Assembly (NCBI GenBank): GCA_022457155.1
Contig: JAJGOT010000492.1
Span: 255,001 to 319,000 of the forward strand
Direction: 5' to 3'
Length of the DNA stretch: 64,000 nucleotides
From: Cladopsammia gracilis
Lineage: Eukaryota > Cnidaria > Anthozoa > Scleractinia > Dendrophylliidae
Shown here one piece after another: positions 44,276 through 54,881 of this stretch. Position numbers and translations under genes: made by a program. The stretch's first letter is position 1. Every line of letters begins with the position of its first letter. The notes beneath the pieces are model-generated. The model made no database searches. It was not told where the DNA came from and saw only the letters and a list, made by a program, of their open reading frames with translations.

Positions 44276-45818
44276 TTTATTAAAGAATAAACATAACCAT
44301 CGCTTATATACAAAATTTGAATGCTCGGATGTTTAGTTGTTACATAGCAACGCTTTGTTACGGTGACGGCAAGAAGATACAAGTTCGTTACGTTTATTAA
44401 GTGATGACAGGTCAGGGCGGCAAATGATTAAGAATTTTTCCTTAAGACAGAGATTACATCTTTTGCTTGAGCTGCTATATGAGGAGCTATTAGAAATTAC
44501 ACGCCATGAGATAGAATGTTCGATGTTGTTGTCTTTAAGTGACCAGATGTGCTTGCTAAGTTCGGTGGAGTTTCTGTGTTTTGCGTGACGAAATGATGAA
44601 GTGTGGTTTCTATATCTTGTCTTGAAGTCGTTTTCCGTAAGTCCGATGTATGATTGGGAAGTGTTGTTGTCGGTTCGCGTGACGTTAGCTTGATAGATGA
44701 CAGATGATTGAAGGCAGTTTCCGTTTAGGGGGCATAAGCTCTTTTGACGGCAGTTGCATGATTTGGTGTGAGTAGTGTTATTTGCGGTATTATCAGTGAC
44801 TTTGGATGATGTCACCTTCAACCTAAACAACAGCACCTTTCAACCCTTCACAAAACCTAATACCGCACTTCTTTATGTCCACCGTGAGAGTAATCATCCA
44901 CCCACAACCACAAAGAACATTCCCAACAACATCAACAGACGGCTGTCATCCCTTTCATCGGACAAGGCATCATTCGACCAAGCTGCGCCACCATACCAAA
45001 AAGCACTAGACGAAAGTGGATACAACTACACTCTACACTACGAACCGATCACGACCCCTAATCGCAGAAACAGACAACGTAACAACATCCTTTGGTATAA
45101 CCCCCCGTTCAGCAAAAACGTCAGCACAAACATCGGTCACAGATTCCTTGCTTTAGTAGACAAACACTTTCCTAAAGACAACGACCTCAGAAAAATCTTC
45201 AATCGAAACACCGTCAAGATCAGTTACAGCTGCATGAATAACACCAAACAAATTATTGACAATCACAACAAACGTGTTCTAAATTCATCCAAAGTCACTG
45301 ATAATACCGCAAATAACACTACTCACACCAAATCATGCAACTGCCGTCAAAAGAGCTTATGCCCCCTAAACGGAAACTGCCTTCAATCATCTGTCATCTA
45401 TCAAGCTAACGTCACGCGAACCGACAACAACACTTCCCAATCATACATCGGACTTACGGAAAACGACTTCAAGACAAGATATAGAAACCACACTTCATCA
45501 TTTCGTCACGCAAAACACAGAAACTCCACCGAACTTAGCAAGCACATCTGGTCACTTAAAGACAACAACATCGAACATTCTATCTCATGGCGTGTAATTT
45601 CTAATAGCTCCTCATATAGCAGCTCAAGCAAAAGATGTAATCTCTGTCTTAAGGAAAAATTCTTAATCATTTGCCGCCCTGACCTGTCATCACTTAATAA
45701 ACGTAACGAACTTGTATCTTCTTGCCGTCACCGTAACAAAGCGTTGCTATGTAACAACTAAACATCCGAGCATTCAAATTTTGTATATAAGCGATGGTTA
45801 TGTTTATTCTTTAATAAA

Positions 45819-45861
45819 ATCCCCTGAAGAGTGAGCAATCACGAAACAGGCTTGTAGGGAT
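45819..45861 (+). ncRNA. Type I hammerhead ribozyme motif (right arm)
   Basis: Stem I ATCCC/GGGAT (5 bp), core CTGAAGA (the seventh core position is free, so A is allowed), stem II GTGA/TCAC with loop GCAA, core GAAA, stem III CA/TG with loop GGCT, and cut site GTA after 45856. This is the most complete hammerhead in the window because stem III has two pairs and a loop. Confidence 0.88.
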
Positions 45862-45912
45862 ACAAGTGTAGTCTTTTTCCTGTTTTAAATATTTATATAT
45901 ATATATATATAT

Positions 45913-46259
45913 AGTTGAAGATGTCCTGTAGTTGCCTGGCAACAGGGCAACAAAGCTTGAAGACGTCAGACAGTGGTACTACTTCATGTAAGCCTAATGA
46001 TATTGGATCACGGTAAACAAAGATGGCAGACGGTAAACGGTACGCGAACCATCGAAAGGACCTTTTACCGACCTTTTTGGCTTAAAAGAAGACGAAGTGG
46101 ATCTGGCGAAAAGCCTCATACGCAAATCGAGACGCCACCAAAGTTTCGACCCGCGGTGCACCCTACCCCGAGCTTCGCGAGTTTCTGCGAGACACGTATT
46201 TCTAGTATAAGTATAAGTGTGATAATCGTAGTTGCAGTTGTAAATGTCGGCTCTTGCCT
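45913..46259. other. Unassigned intron sequence
   Basis: No supported gene; open frames on both strands lack domains. Confidence 0.45.
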
Positions 46260-46263
46260 TTAA

Positions 46264-46849
46264 CCCTATTCGGCCTGGGCTTTTTTTGAGTTCCTGAGCC
46301 TGGGGGAGGGCCCCCCCATTCGTAACTTCAAGAATATTAAGGCTACGACAATGAAACCTGGAGGGTACATAGTACGTTCGAAACTGTCTCCTTTGCGGTC
46401 CGCACAATAGAACGATGACGTCATATGACGTAGTTATTAGGTAATTAGTTATACGGCTGCCATCTTGGATCCGCCATCTTGGATTTCTGAATTTTTTTAA
46501 AACCTCTTAAAAACCGTCCAAATTGACTCAAAATTAATCAAAACCAATAAATAAGTGCTAAATGACGTAAAAATATAAAAGTTTTACCAATAAACATTGT
46601 TTTTCTTCATTCAAAGGTACAAATATGCAAATTTCAAAAAACATGGCTGTCAAAACCTTGTTGCCATGGAAACATCAAGTCACGTGATCAAAAAATTGTC
46701 ATACAAAATTGTTGCCAGATAAATTTTAGGAAAAGTCACAAAGTTTGATGGCGTTTGAATACATAGTAAAGAAGTTATGAACGTTCAAAGTTAGCGCGGG
46801 CACTTTGTGCCCCACCCCCCCCCCCCCCCCCCCCCCAGGCCGAATAGGG
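46264..46849. mobile_element. Non-autonomous element with TTAA duplication
   Basis: Ends CCCTATTCGGCCTGGG and its complement lie inside TTAA at 46260-46263 and 46850-46853. CCY ends with TTAA are typical of piggyBac. The 586-bp interior is non-coding and includes CCATCTTGGATCCGCCATCT, which recurs in the longer element at 48380-49590. Confidence 0.88.
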
Positions 46850-46959
46850 TTAACAAGCTTACTAGCCCCGACCTGTGAGACTCTCCGTACGGAGATCGGC
46901 CAAACGCTACAAACCTTTAGCTCACAGGCGGCTGAAGCGAGCTTTGTTACGGTGGTGAT

Positions 46960-47343
46960 TCACGCAAGTTATGTTTTAGTTCACTCGAGTAAATGTGAAT
47001 CTGCCTTGTGAATGCATTTCAAATGTTTTTCCTTGAAGAGAAATACCGTGTAGCTAAATTCAAATTGTAAACAATGCCTTAAATTTCTAGCAACAGATAC
47101 ATAAGAGGCTATTTCTTGATTTTGATCGAAAGCAATGTATTTTATCGATTTTTAACTGAATTTAACGAAGCTCGACTCAGTCTTTTTTGGTTTGGGGTGT
47201 GTGTTTTGCAATCAAAATTTCGCAGGGAAGACCTGCTTCGATTGCTTTCGATTCATGCTTCAGCAAGTTTATGAAATGTGATCGAAGTGTTATGTGTCAC
47301 TGGTTTCCAAGCGACAGCGGTTACTATAGCAACTCCAGCTTAT
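46960..47343 (+). other. Duplicated Ly6 intron segment, copy B
   Basis: Matches 3570-4160 of copy A, from TTAGTTCACTCGAGTAAATG through TATAGCAACTCCAGC, and resumes at 48173 (TTGTCATTTGTTT) after the non-LTR insertion. The first 50 or so codons of the open frame starting at 47187 read this segment, not protein. Confidence 0.8.
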
Positions 47344-47344
47344 T

Positions 47345-48166
47345 TTCAGAAAGCCCTTCTCTTACTATAAATAATAACGCTGTAGAACAAGTAGCATCAG
47401 CTAAATCCCTTGGAGTCTACATCGACCAAACCTTAAACTGGGAATGCCATATTGAAAATGTCTGTAAAAAGATTGCTTCCGTCATTGGTGCAATTAAACG
47501 GATACGGCATCTTATCCCATTTAACATTTTAATCAAAGTTTATAATAGCCTTGTTCAGCCTCACTTTGATTATTGCAGTGTGGTGTGGGGAAACTGTAAC
47601 AAGGGCCTTTCTGAAAAGCTTCAAAGGCTTCAAAATCGCGCAGCCCGCATTTTAATGTCTGCGAGCTACGATAGTAATTTGGATGATGTGTTCCGGGCAT
47701 TAGGGTGGCGTAAACTATGTCATCAAAGATTAGAAATGAAATCTATCATGATGTATAAGACCCTACATGGGATGACACCAGATTATCTACTATCAAGATT
47801 TGTTTATCGCGATAACGCGAATGCTTATCGTTTAAGGAATACCGAAAACAAACTAGTTCTTCCACAACCTCGCACTGATTATCTGAAAAGAAGTTTTTCA
47901 TACAGTGGAGCTCAGTTGTGGAACAACTTACCCACAGAATTAAGACTAGCGTCTTCCTTAAGCGAATTTAAGACAAAACTAAGTCGCCATAGTTTTTAAG
48001 TAAAGTTTTAAATAATATTTTTGAACACGGCCTCCATGAAAAGCAGTTTTTATTTTTTATATTGTACCTCTTATTTGTAGTTAGGAAGTTAGGTAGTTAG
48101 CTGATTATGATAATTTAAGCTGATGGAAATACCGTGTATAAATAAAGTTATCTTATCTTATCTTAT
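47345..48166 (+). mobile_element. 5'-truncated non-LTR retrotransposon, filled site
   Basis: The + frame to 47999 encodes the C-terminal third of a CR1/L2/Jockey-like RT: SLGVYIDQTLNWECHIENVC, then YNSLVQPHFDYCSVVWGNC, LQRLQNRAARIL, and FSYSGAQLWNNLP near the end. The 3' UTR ends in AATAAAG plus (TTATC)n. CTTATT flanks it at 47339-47344 and 48167-48172. The empty site in copy A (about 4158-4166, GCGTATTGTC) confirms the insertion. The coding part is uninterrupted, but RT catalytic motifs are missing. Confidence 0.92.
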
Positions 48167-48172
48167 CTTATT

Positions 48173-48378
48173 GTCATTTGTTTGAAACAATGTCGTTTTC
48201 CTCAAAATCTAGTGAGACACTTCATAATGAAACATTCAAATTTTGTAGTACTCACGTATCACTAGACTAGCTGCAGACGAAGTTTCAACAAAATTTATAA
48301 GACGGGTTTCGAGTAAACGGAAAATCATTTTTTAGGGAATAATAGGCAAAACAGCAATAAAGCAAATAATTCCAAAAT
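48173..48378 (+). other. Duplicated Ly6 intron segment, continued
   Basis: Matches 4163-4375 of copy A (GACACTTCATAATGAAACAT, GACGGGTTTCGAGTAAACGG). The match then stops at inserted repeats and resumes near 51945. Confidence 0.8.
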
Positions 48379-48379
48379 G

Positions 48380-49590
48380 CCCTATCCAGACCGGAGGGGG
48401 GGGGGGGAGGTGGGGGAGGGGGCTTTTGGAGCCCGCTCGAACTTTGAAGTTGTGCCGTTTCAAAACGGTTGATGCAATGACCACCAAATTTGGTGACTTT
48501 TCCTAAAATTTATCTGGAAACATTTTCCCGTTAGCGTCCTTTGTCCACTGACATTGACGTTTCCATGGCAACCGCTTTTTGACACTAATGTTTTACAAAA
48601 TTAGCATTTTTCGCCTTAATCAAGATTATTTCAAAGTTTTCTTATAGAATTAATATTTTCCACTTAATTTAGCGATAATCGATCAAATTATGTATAATTG
48701 TTTATTAATTAAGGTTAATTAACGGTAATTTTAGGAAAATGAGGAACGTGAAATGTTAAAATCCAGGATGGCGGATCGAAGTTTTACTAAAGATCGTTTC
48801 TCTCTATAATTTTATTATTGGTTCATATTTTGGATTGTAAACCATTTGCCCACAATAAACTAAGCTTTAGAAGTCCATTTGCTTTATTTTTTCGTATTTT
48901 TACCGAAATAAACACGTTTGGACTAATTCAAGATGGCGGATCCAAGATGGCGGACAATAAAATGGGAAATTTATTTCTAGCATATTATCTGTCTGTGTAA
49001 TTCCATTATCTCTAAACATTTATTGTCAAAATATCATAAAAACGTCCTTTTCACTTGAGAAAGCTTTTTTGAATTCATTAGGTACATGAAAAGCCTCATA
49101 ATTTGCAAAGTTAACTGTTCCAGTTTTTAAGAAAATGTACACATCACTTCTATGACGTCACATGCTGTTACCATAGCAACAAAGTGTACGAATTCATTAA
49201 CTTTTCCTCCTGCATCAATATGTGAAAGTTTGGTATGAACACTACCGTTTGTTTCAGAGATATGCCTTATAGAACGTTTCAGTTGGTTATTTCATTGTAT
49301 ATGACGTCATAATGACGTCACTGTTATTATTAACACCAACAGTGTTCGTAAACATAAAACTTTTATCAAATAGGTAGCTGTTAAAGTCTTGTTGTTATAT
49401 GTTCAAAATTGATGAATGACGTCATAAGGACGTAATGTTACGTTATTATGACACCAAAGTATCTGTAGTTACTAGAATTCATGACAACATTATCCTGTGT
49501 AAATTTGGTGGCCATAGCATAAGCGGTTTCAAGGTTACATGGGGGGGGGGGGGGGCATCTGGAGCCCCCACCCGTCCCAGACGGTCAAGA
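48380..49590. mobile_element. Non-coding element with G-rich ends
   Basis: CCAGACCGGAGGGGG (about 48387) and CCCGTCCCAGACGG (about 49570) form imperfect inverted ends beside GGAGCCC / GGAGCCCCC. The interior shares CAAGATGGCGGA-type and GACGTCATAATGACGTCA-type sequence with the TTAA element at 46264-46849. It has no transposase. Confidence 0.55.
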
Positions 49591-49604
49591 TAAGGTTAAA
49601 ACAT

Positions 49605-50755
49605 AATATATATACATAGCCCAAGCCTAACAGCGTCGCACTTTGAACAAGCTTAACTACGGTGAAACTTAACTAAGGTGAAACTTAACTAAGGTGAAAG
49701 GTTGGAAGCACAAGAATTAAGATTGACCAACGGGCTATTTTCAATTTTAGCAATTCTCAAAAACAGTATTACGCGACCGTCTGCACAGTACATTTTTATA
49801 GACCGTACAAAAGTTCACAAAAACAACTTTTATCTGTCTGGAATAACTAGTACCACTAGTTTCCGAATAAAATACAGTTTATGTTTGTCAAAAATTGCCC
49901 GAGAAACTGATTTGAAAATCAAACATTGCAAAAATACACAAACATACTTGCATAAGGCGATGCGAGTGAAGATAGAACTGTACTATAAAATCAAAGTCTT
50001 GTTTTGTTTACATAAAATCGCTTTTCAATCTATCTAATGAATGAACAAACACATAAAAATGGACAACACAATCTTCTTTCGAAAAAATTTATTCAAATCT
50101 CCATTAGTTTACGTTTAAAAGCAAAACGCGTACCATTTAATTATAGCTCATCGAGTTCAAGCTTTCTTCGATGAAATTCAAGAGATCGATACAACTGAAT
50201 TTAAGCACGTTTTAAAATCAATTCTCCAAAACTAACAATAACACTAATAAAAAGTCACTCACAGATTGATATCAACATAAATTCTCATCGAAAACTGTAA
50301 TCTGTTTTACCTTTAAGTCCTTCGCTTGCTTGGAAATTCAAATCTCCGCTTCTGGTTCTGAAATCCGTAGAAAACAAACATCTCGCGCATTGATAAAAAC
50401 GTAATACATGAAGTTCCTCGAAGCAAGATTTTATCCCTGAAAGCTCGTCTTTTTCCACTAAAGCGGCGTCTGAGTATACCTTAATTAGTATCCCTGTCTT
50501 GAGTAGCAAACCGCGAAAAAATGCAGGAAAATAACGACTTTAATTCTCCGCTAGATCGACACAACAAAACAACTAAAGTGTATACCGAGCTCACGGCTGT
50601 GTGGCCGCGCGAAAAACAAAGCCTTGCTTTCAAGATCCCGGATGTTGTTCCAACACGGCGGGCGGGCAGAGGCCGGCGGGCGGGCAAACACGCGCCCGCG
50701 AAACATTCCGCTAGCCATGACCATGAAAAAACACGGCATAGGTTCTAATATATAT
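49605..50755 (-). repeat. 1.2-kb repeat family, copy 2
   Basis: Reverse-orientation copy of 8990-10192, from ATATATACATAGCCCAAGCC to CCATGACCATGAAAAAACAC. The conserved short frame is at 50285-50509 (minus). Confidence 0.85.
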
Positions 50756-51944
50756 ACATAGCCCAAGCCTAACAGCGTCGCACTTTGAACAAGCTTAACT
50801 AAGGTGAAACTTAACTAAGGTGAAAGGTTGGAAGCACAAGAATTAAGATTGACGAACGGGCTATTTTCAATTTTAGTAATTCTCAAGACCGTCTGCACAG
50901 TACATTTTTATAGACCGTACAAAAGTTCACAAAAACAACTTTTCTCTGTCTAGAATAACTAGTACCACTAGTTTCCGAATAAAATACAGTTTATGTTTGT
51001 CAAAAATTGCCCGAGAAACTGATTTGAAAATCAAAAATTGCAAAAATACACAAACATATTTGCATAAGGCGATGCGAGTGAAGATAGAACTGTACTATAA
51101 AATCAAAGTCTTGTTTTGTTTACATAAAATCGCTTTTCAATCTATCTAATGAATGAACAAACACATAAAAATGGACAACACAATCTTCTTTCGAAAAAAT
51201 TTATTCAAATTTCCATTAGTTTACGTTTAAAAGCAAAACGCGTACCATTTAATTATAGCTCATCGAGTTCAAGCTTTCTTCGATGAAATTCAAGAGATCG
51301 ATACAACTGAATTTAAGCACGTTTTAAAATCAATTCTCCAAAACTAACAATAACACTAATAAAAAGTCACTCACAGATTGATATCAACATAAATTCTCAT
51401 CGAAAACTGTAATCTGTTTTACCTTTAAGTCCTTCGCTTGCTTGGAAATTCAAATCTCCGCTTCTGGTTCTGAAATCCGTAGAAAACAAACATCTCCCGC
51501 ATTGATAAAAACGTAATACATGAAGTTCCTCGAAGCAAGATTTTATCCCTGAAAGCTCGTCTTTTTCCACTAAAGCGGCTTCTGAGTATACCTTAATTAG
51601 TATCCTTGTCTTAAGTAGCAAACCGCGAAAAAATGCAGGAAAATAACGACTTTAATTCTCCGCTAGACACAACAAAACAACTAAAGTGTTTACCGAGCTC
51701 ACGGCTGTGTGGCCGCGCGAAAAGCCTTGCTTTCAAGATCCCGGATGTTGTTCAAACACGGTGGGCGGGCGGGCAAACACGCGCCCGCGAAACATTCCGC
51801 TAGCCATGACCATGAAAAATCACGGCATAGGTTCTATGAGTATGGAGCTGCGCAGTCAGGCCTTCGGCCTGGCAAGTGCTCCGCTATGAGTATGGAGCTG
51901 CGCAGCCAGGCCTTCGGCCTGGCAAGTGCTCCGCTATTATTAAT
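50756..51944 (-). repeat. 1.2-kb repeat family, copy 3 (tandem)
   Basis: Follows copy 2 head to tail and is about 95% alike by eye. The conserved frame lies at 51397-51621 (minus). The end has a 53-bp unit (CTATGAGTATGGAGCTGCGC, then GGCCTTCGGCC) repeated twice at 51834-51936. Confidence 0.88.
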
Positions 51945-52198
51945 GATAAAAACATATTATATGCCCTTACATATTATAGTAAAACAGTCAGCCGCTAAAA
52001 TACTGATGGAAAAGTAAAGGACAATCATATAGAATACCAAGGTGTGACGTCACAAAAACTTAAATTTGTGAAATTAAATATGGGATTTGATACAAACCCT
52101 TCTTATGTTACTAAAAATGTGGTTGTTGTTCATCGTGGTGTGTAAGATAGGTAAACGATTTTTCGTTTGCCTCACGATGGAGTCACTTTAAGATGTTG

Positions 52199-52244
52199 AT
52201 CGCGACGTTTCGACTGCTATTACTGCTAGTCTTCATCAGGCGAT
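52199..52244 (-). ncRNA. Type I hammerhead ribozyme motif (left end)
   Basis: On the minus strand: stem I ATCGC/GCGAT, core CTGATGA, stem II GACTAGC/GCAGTC (one bulge), core GAAA, minimal stem III and GTC. Confidence 0.82.
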
Positions 52245-52346
52245 GAGGTCGATTGGTTACGTGTCGCTTATGTAGCACGTTGGCTTGTTGCTATTGGTGC
52301 ATTTCGATCCTCATTATTATTCCGAAAAGATGTATTCGTTTATGAT

Positions 52347-53780
52347 TTGTCTGCTTACTTAGCAGATATCCTGTCCCCACTGACAGGCAAATCAGACTAT
52401 GCAGTTGCCAACTCTACTCATTTCGTGTCCACCATTAGCCGTGTAAAAATACAGGACAACGAAGTCATGGTATCTTTTGACGTAGAATCACTCTTTACCA
52501 ATGTGCCGATAGAAGGTGCCGTACAGGCAACCTTGTGAAAACTAGAGAATGATCCCGGCCTTGCTGACCGCACAACGCTAACACCAACACAGATTGCCGA
52601 CCTCTTGAATTTCGTTTTGAGATCTACGTATTTCCAGTACGATGGATCGATTTACGAACAAAAAGACGGAGCAGCCATGGGGAGTCCAGTCTCCGCGGTT
52701 ATAGCAAACATCTACATGGAAGAATTTGAAGAACAGGCAATAGCAACTTCGCCATATAAACCTAAGATCTGGAAGCGATATGTAGATGACACATTTACCA
52801 TTTTAGATCAAAGCAATGTCGACGGTTTCTTGCAACATCTCAACAACCAACAGCCTACCATTCGTTTTACCATGGAAACAGAGAAAGACAACACTATCCC
52901 TTTCCTAGACACGTCAGTTACAAGGGACTCAAACGGCTTTCTCACTACCAGTGTATATAGGAAACCTACTCATACTGATCAATACCTGGCCTATGATTCA
53001 CACCATCCGCAGTCAGTTAAGCGTGGTATTGTGAAATGTCTGTATGACCGAGCCAAACACCTCATTACTAGACCATCAATTATCTCCAACGAAAAGAAAC
53101 ATTTGTCGTCGGTTCTTGTTTGTAATGGATATCCTTCCTCGTTTGTACAAAAAATCACAAAAACGAAAGGACCAACAACAAAGAAGGAATCCACGCAGGA
53201 TTTTAAATCTACTGCAGTATTGCCCTATATCAAAGGTGTATCAGAGGTTCTTCGCCGCTGCCTACAACAACAAGGCGTACGCACTGTTTTCAAATCTGAC
53301 ACAACTCTCAGGTCACACTTAGTACGACCTAAGGACGTCCTCGACTCTAATAAACAGGACGGTGTTGTCTACAAGATTCCTTGCGAATGCGACAAAGTGT
53401 ATATCGGAGAAACAGGGAGGTCTATGCATGAAAGGATAAAAGAACACGATAGAGACATACGGCTTGCTCGTACTCAAACCTCCGCGGTTTCAAAACACGC
53501 TAACAAGACCGGGCATTTTCCTATTTTGGACGAGGTTAAGTTTATTGACCGTAACCCACACTGGTACACCCGTAGAGTTAAAGAGGCCATCCACATAAGA
53601 CTTCATCCTAATAACATCAACAGAGATAGTGGAATTGAAATTCCCGAAGCGTGGATGCCTACAATCAAGAAGCATAACAGCCGACCGATATCAAATCGAA
53701 CCGGAGAGGGAACAACATCTTTTCGGAATAATAATGAGGATCGAAATGCACCAATAGCAACAAGCCAACGTGCTACATAA
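52347..53780 (+). pseudogene. PLE reverse transcriptase plus GIY-YIG endonuclease
   Basis: A single frame interrupted only by an in-frame TGA at 52536-52538. RT: MVSFDVESLFTNVP (first catalytic Asp), then GAAMGSPVSAVIANIYME, then KRYVDDTFTI (catalytic YVDD) and FLDTSVTRDSNG (thumb side). After a linker, VVYKIPCECDKVYIGETGRS carries the GIY-YIG motif and the paired Cys of the PLE type, followed by MHERIKEH and AVSKHANKTGHFP. PLEs use the endonuclease to nick the target and the RT to copy their RNA there. The RT start is missing, so this copy is defective but young. Confidence 0.92.
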
Positions 53781-53803
53781 GCGACACGTAACCAATCGAC
53801 CTC

Positions 53804-53849
53804 ATCGCCTGAAGAAGACTAGCAGTAATAGCAGTCGAAACGTCGCGAT
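53804..53849 (+). ncRNA. Type I hammerhead ribozyme motif (right end)
   Basis: Same as 52199-52244, but the first core reads CTGAAGA; position 7 is variable in hammerheads, so the core is still valid. Confidence 0.82.
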
Positions 53850-54178
53850 CAACATCTTAAAGTGACTCCATCGTGAGACAAACGAAAAATCGTTTACGTA
53901 AACCCTTCTTAGTTTGCAAAATTAGAAGGGTTTGTTTATAGTCACAAGAGCATAAAAGTGCCCATATGTCATCCCCAAATTGCAAATAGATGCTGATTTT
54001 TGGCAAGGAGGCTTTTTTGTCATGTAATTTCCGAATATCTCATCAAATCCCATAATTTCACAACTTTAGTTTTTGTGACGTTGTTACTTTGGTACCGTCC
54101 ATTGCACTTGATGAAATTGAAATGTACATAACAAGGATAATAAGAGAGTCAACTTACAGTAATTACTTTATTTTGCAG

Positions 54179-54525
54179 CTTTTGGACTCAAGTGCTACCA
54201 ATGTACCAGTAGTGATAGTATGACGGCGTGTGACGATGCTAAGGAGGAAGTAATTTGTAGCTCCCTGATCATTCCTACGGAGCCGCGCTGTATCAAGCAG
54301 TCATTCAAATATTCAAATCCATACATAAAATATGAATCGTACTTTAAAGGCTGTACTTCCAAGGCATTTTGCGATGCGAAATCAAAATTGAAGATATGTG
54401 AAGATGCAGATGGGGATATTTGCAAAATGGATTGCTGCGATGGAGATCTTTGCAACAGTGGTGGAGTGCCCGCGGCCAGCGTCCTCCTGATGGTGACATG
54501 CGCCATTGTGGTCCTTTACCATTAA
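54179..54525 (+). CDS. Ly6/uPAR-type three-finger protein, last exon (copy B)
   Basis: The acceptor TTTTGCAG ends at 54178. The 347-nt exon joins in phase to 40801-40846. The LU domain has LKCYQC at the start, twelve cysteines, and CC-GDLCN at the end; a hydrophobic tail (ASVLLMVTCAIVVLYH) fits a GPI signal. Compared with copy A the first loop has a two-residue insertion (LIIPTEPRC against LLTDPRC) and KMDCC is preceded by ICK. Frame and all cysteines are kept in both copies, which suggests both are under selection. Expected at the cell surface; partner unknown. Confidence 0.88.
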
Positions 54526-54881
54526 GTGAAATCATCCAGAGAGCAGCTATCGCCAGAGCGATGATTCTATGCAGCAAAGGCCTTATTTCTTTTTCTTTTT
54601 TTGTAGAAATTTAGAGAACACTAAGCAACAATAAAATTCGTGATGTGATTTAAACATTTAGTTTCAGTCGAGTCTAGTCAGAGAGCTGCATTGAAATACT
54701 GTGAAAGTGACTTGATTGTGTTATGTTGTAAATTGTTCGTTAAAAACAAGGAAACGTTATAAACTTTCAAAGTTCCAAGTTTTTTTCGTCAAGGAATTTT
54801 TTAAAATCATAATTTGAGAAGAGACATTGAGACAGTGGACCTTTTCTTATCGTTGGCTTATCATGCTACTTAAATAGGCAA

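Larger units (their letters stand above)
44199..45895 (+). mobile_element. PLE with 611-bp perfect-looking inverted repeats
   Basis: The left arm (44199-44809) is the reverse complement of the right arm (45285-45895). Both encode the same GIY-YIG domain (left on minus 44333-44809, right on plus), identical at protein level. The + frame 44775-45761 holds the linker after RT (ILWYNPPFSKNVSTNIGHRF, then RNTVKISYSCM), the CNCR and CPLNGNC cysteines, VIYQANV, the YIGLTENDFKTRYRNH GIY-YIG motif and ELSKHIWSLKD. RT itself is missing. PLE insertions are known to carry inverted or direct terminal copies. Near-identity of the arms points to a recent insertion. (TA)n abuts both sides. Confidence 0.9.
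52106..53899 (+). mobile_element. Penelope-like element with inverted ends and 12-bp duplication
   Basis: AAACCCTTCTTA is repeated at 52094-52105 and 53900-53911. Ly6 copy A has the empty site (about 4565-4576, AAACTCTTCTTA). Inverted repeats of about 183 bp (52151-52333 and 53715-53897) each hold a hammerhead. Between them is one PLE reading frame (52347-53780). It is truncated at its 5' side, as the RT N-terminus is absent. Confidence 0.95.

Noticed and set aside
47187..47344. N-terminal extension of the RT protein at 47187
   Set aside because: It is duplicated Ly6 intron sequence that happens to be open into the inserted retrotransposon.
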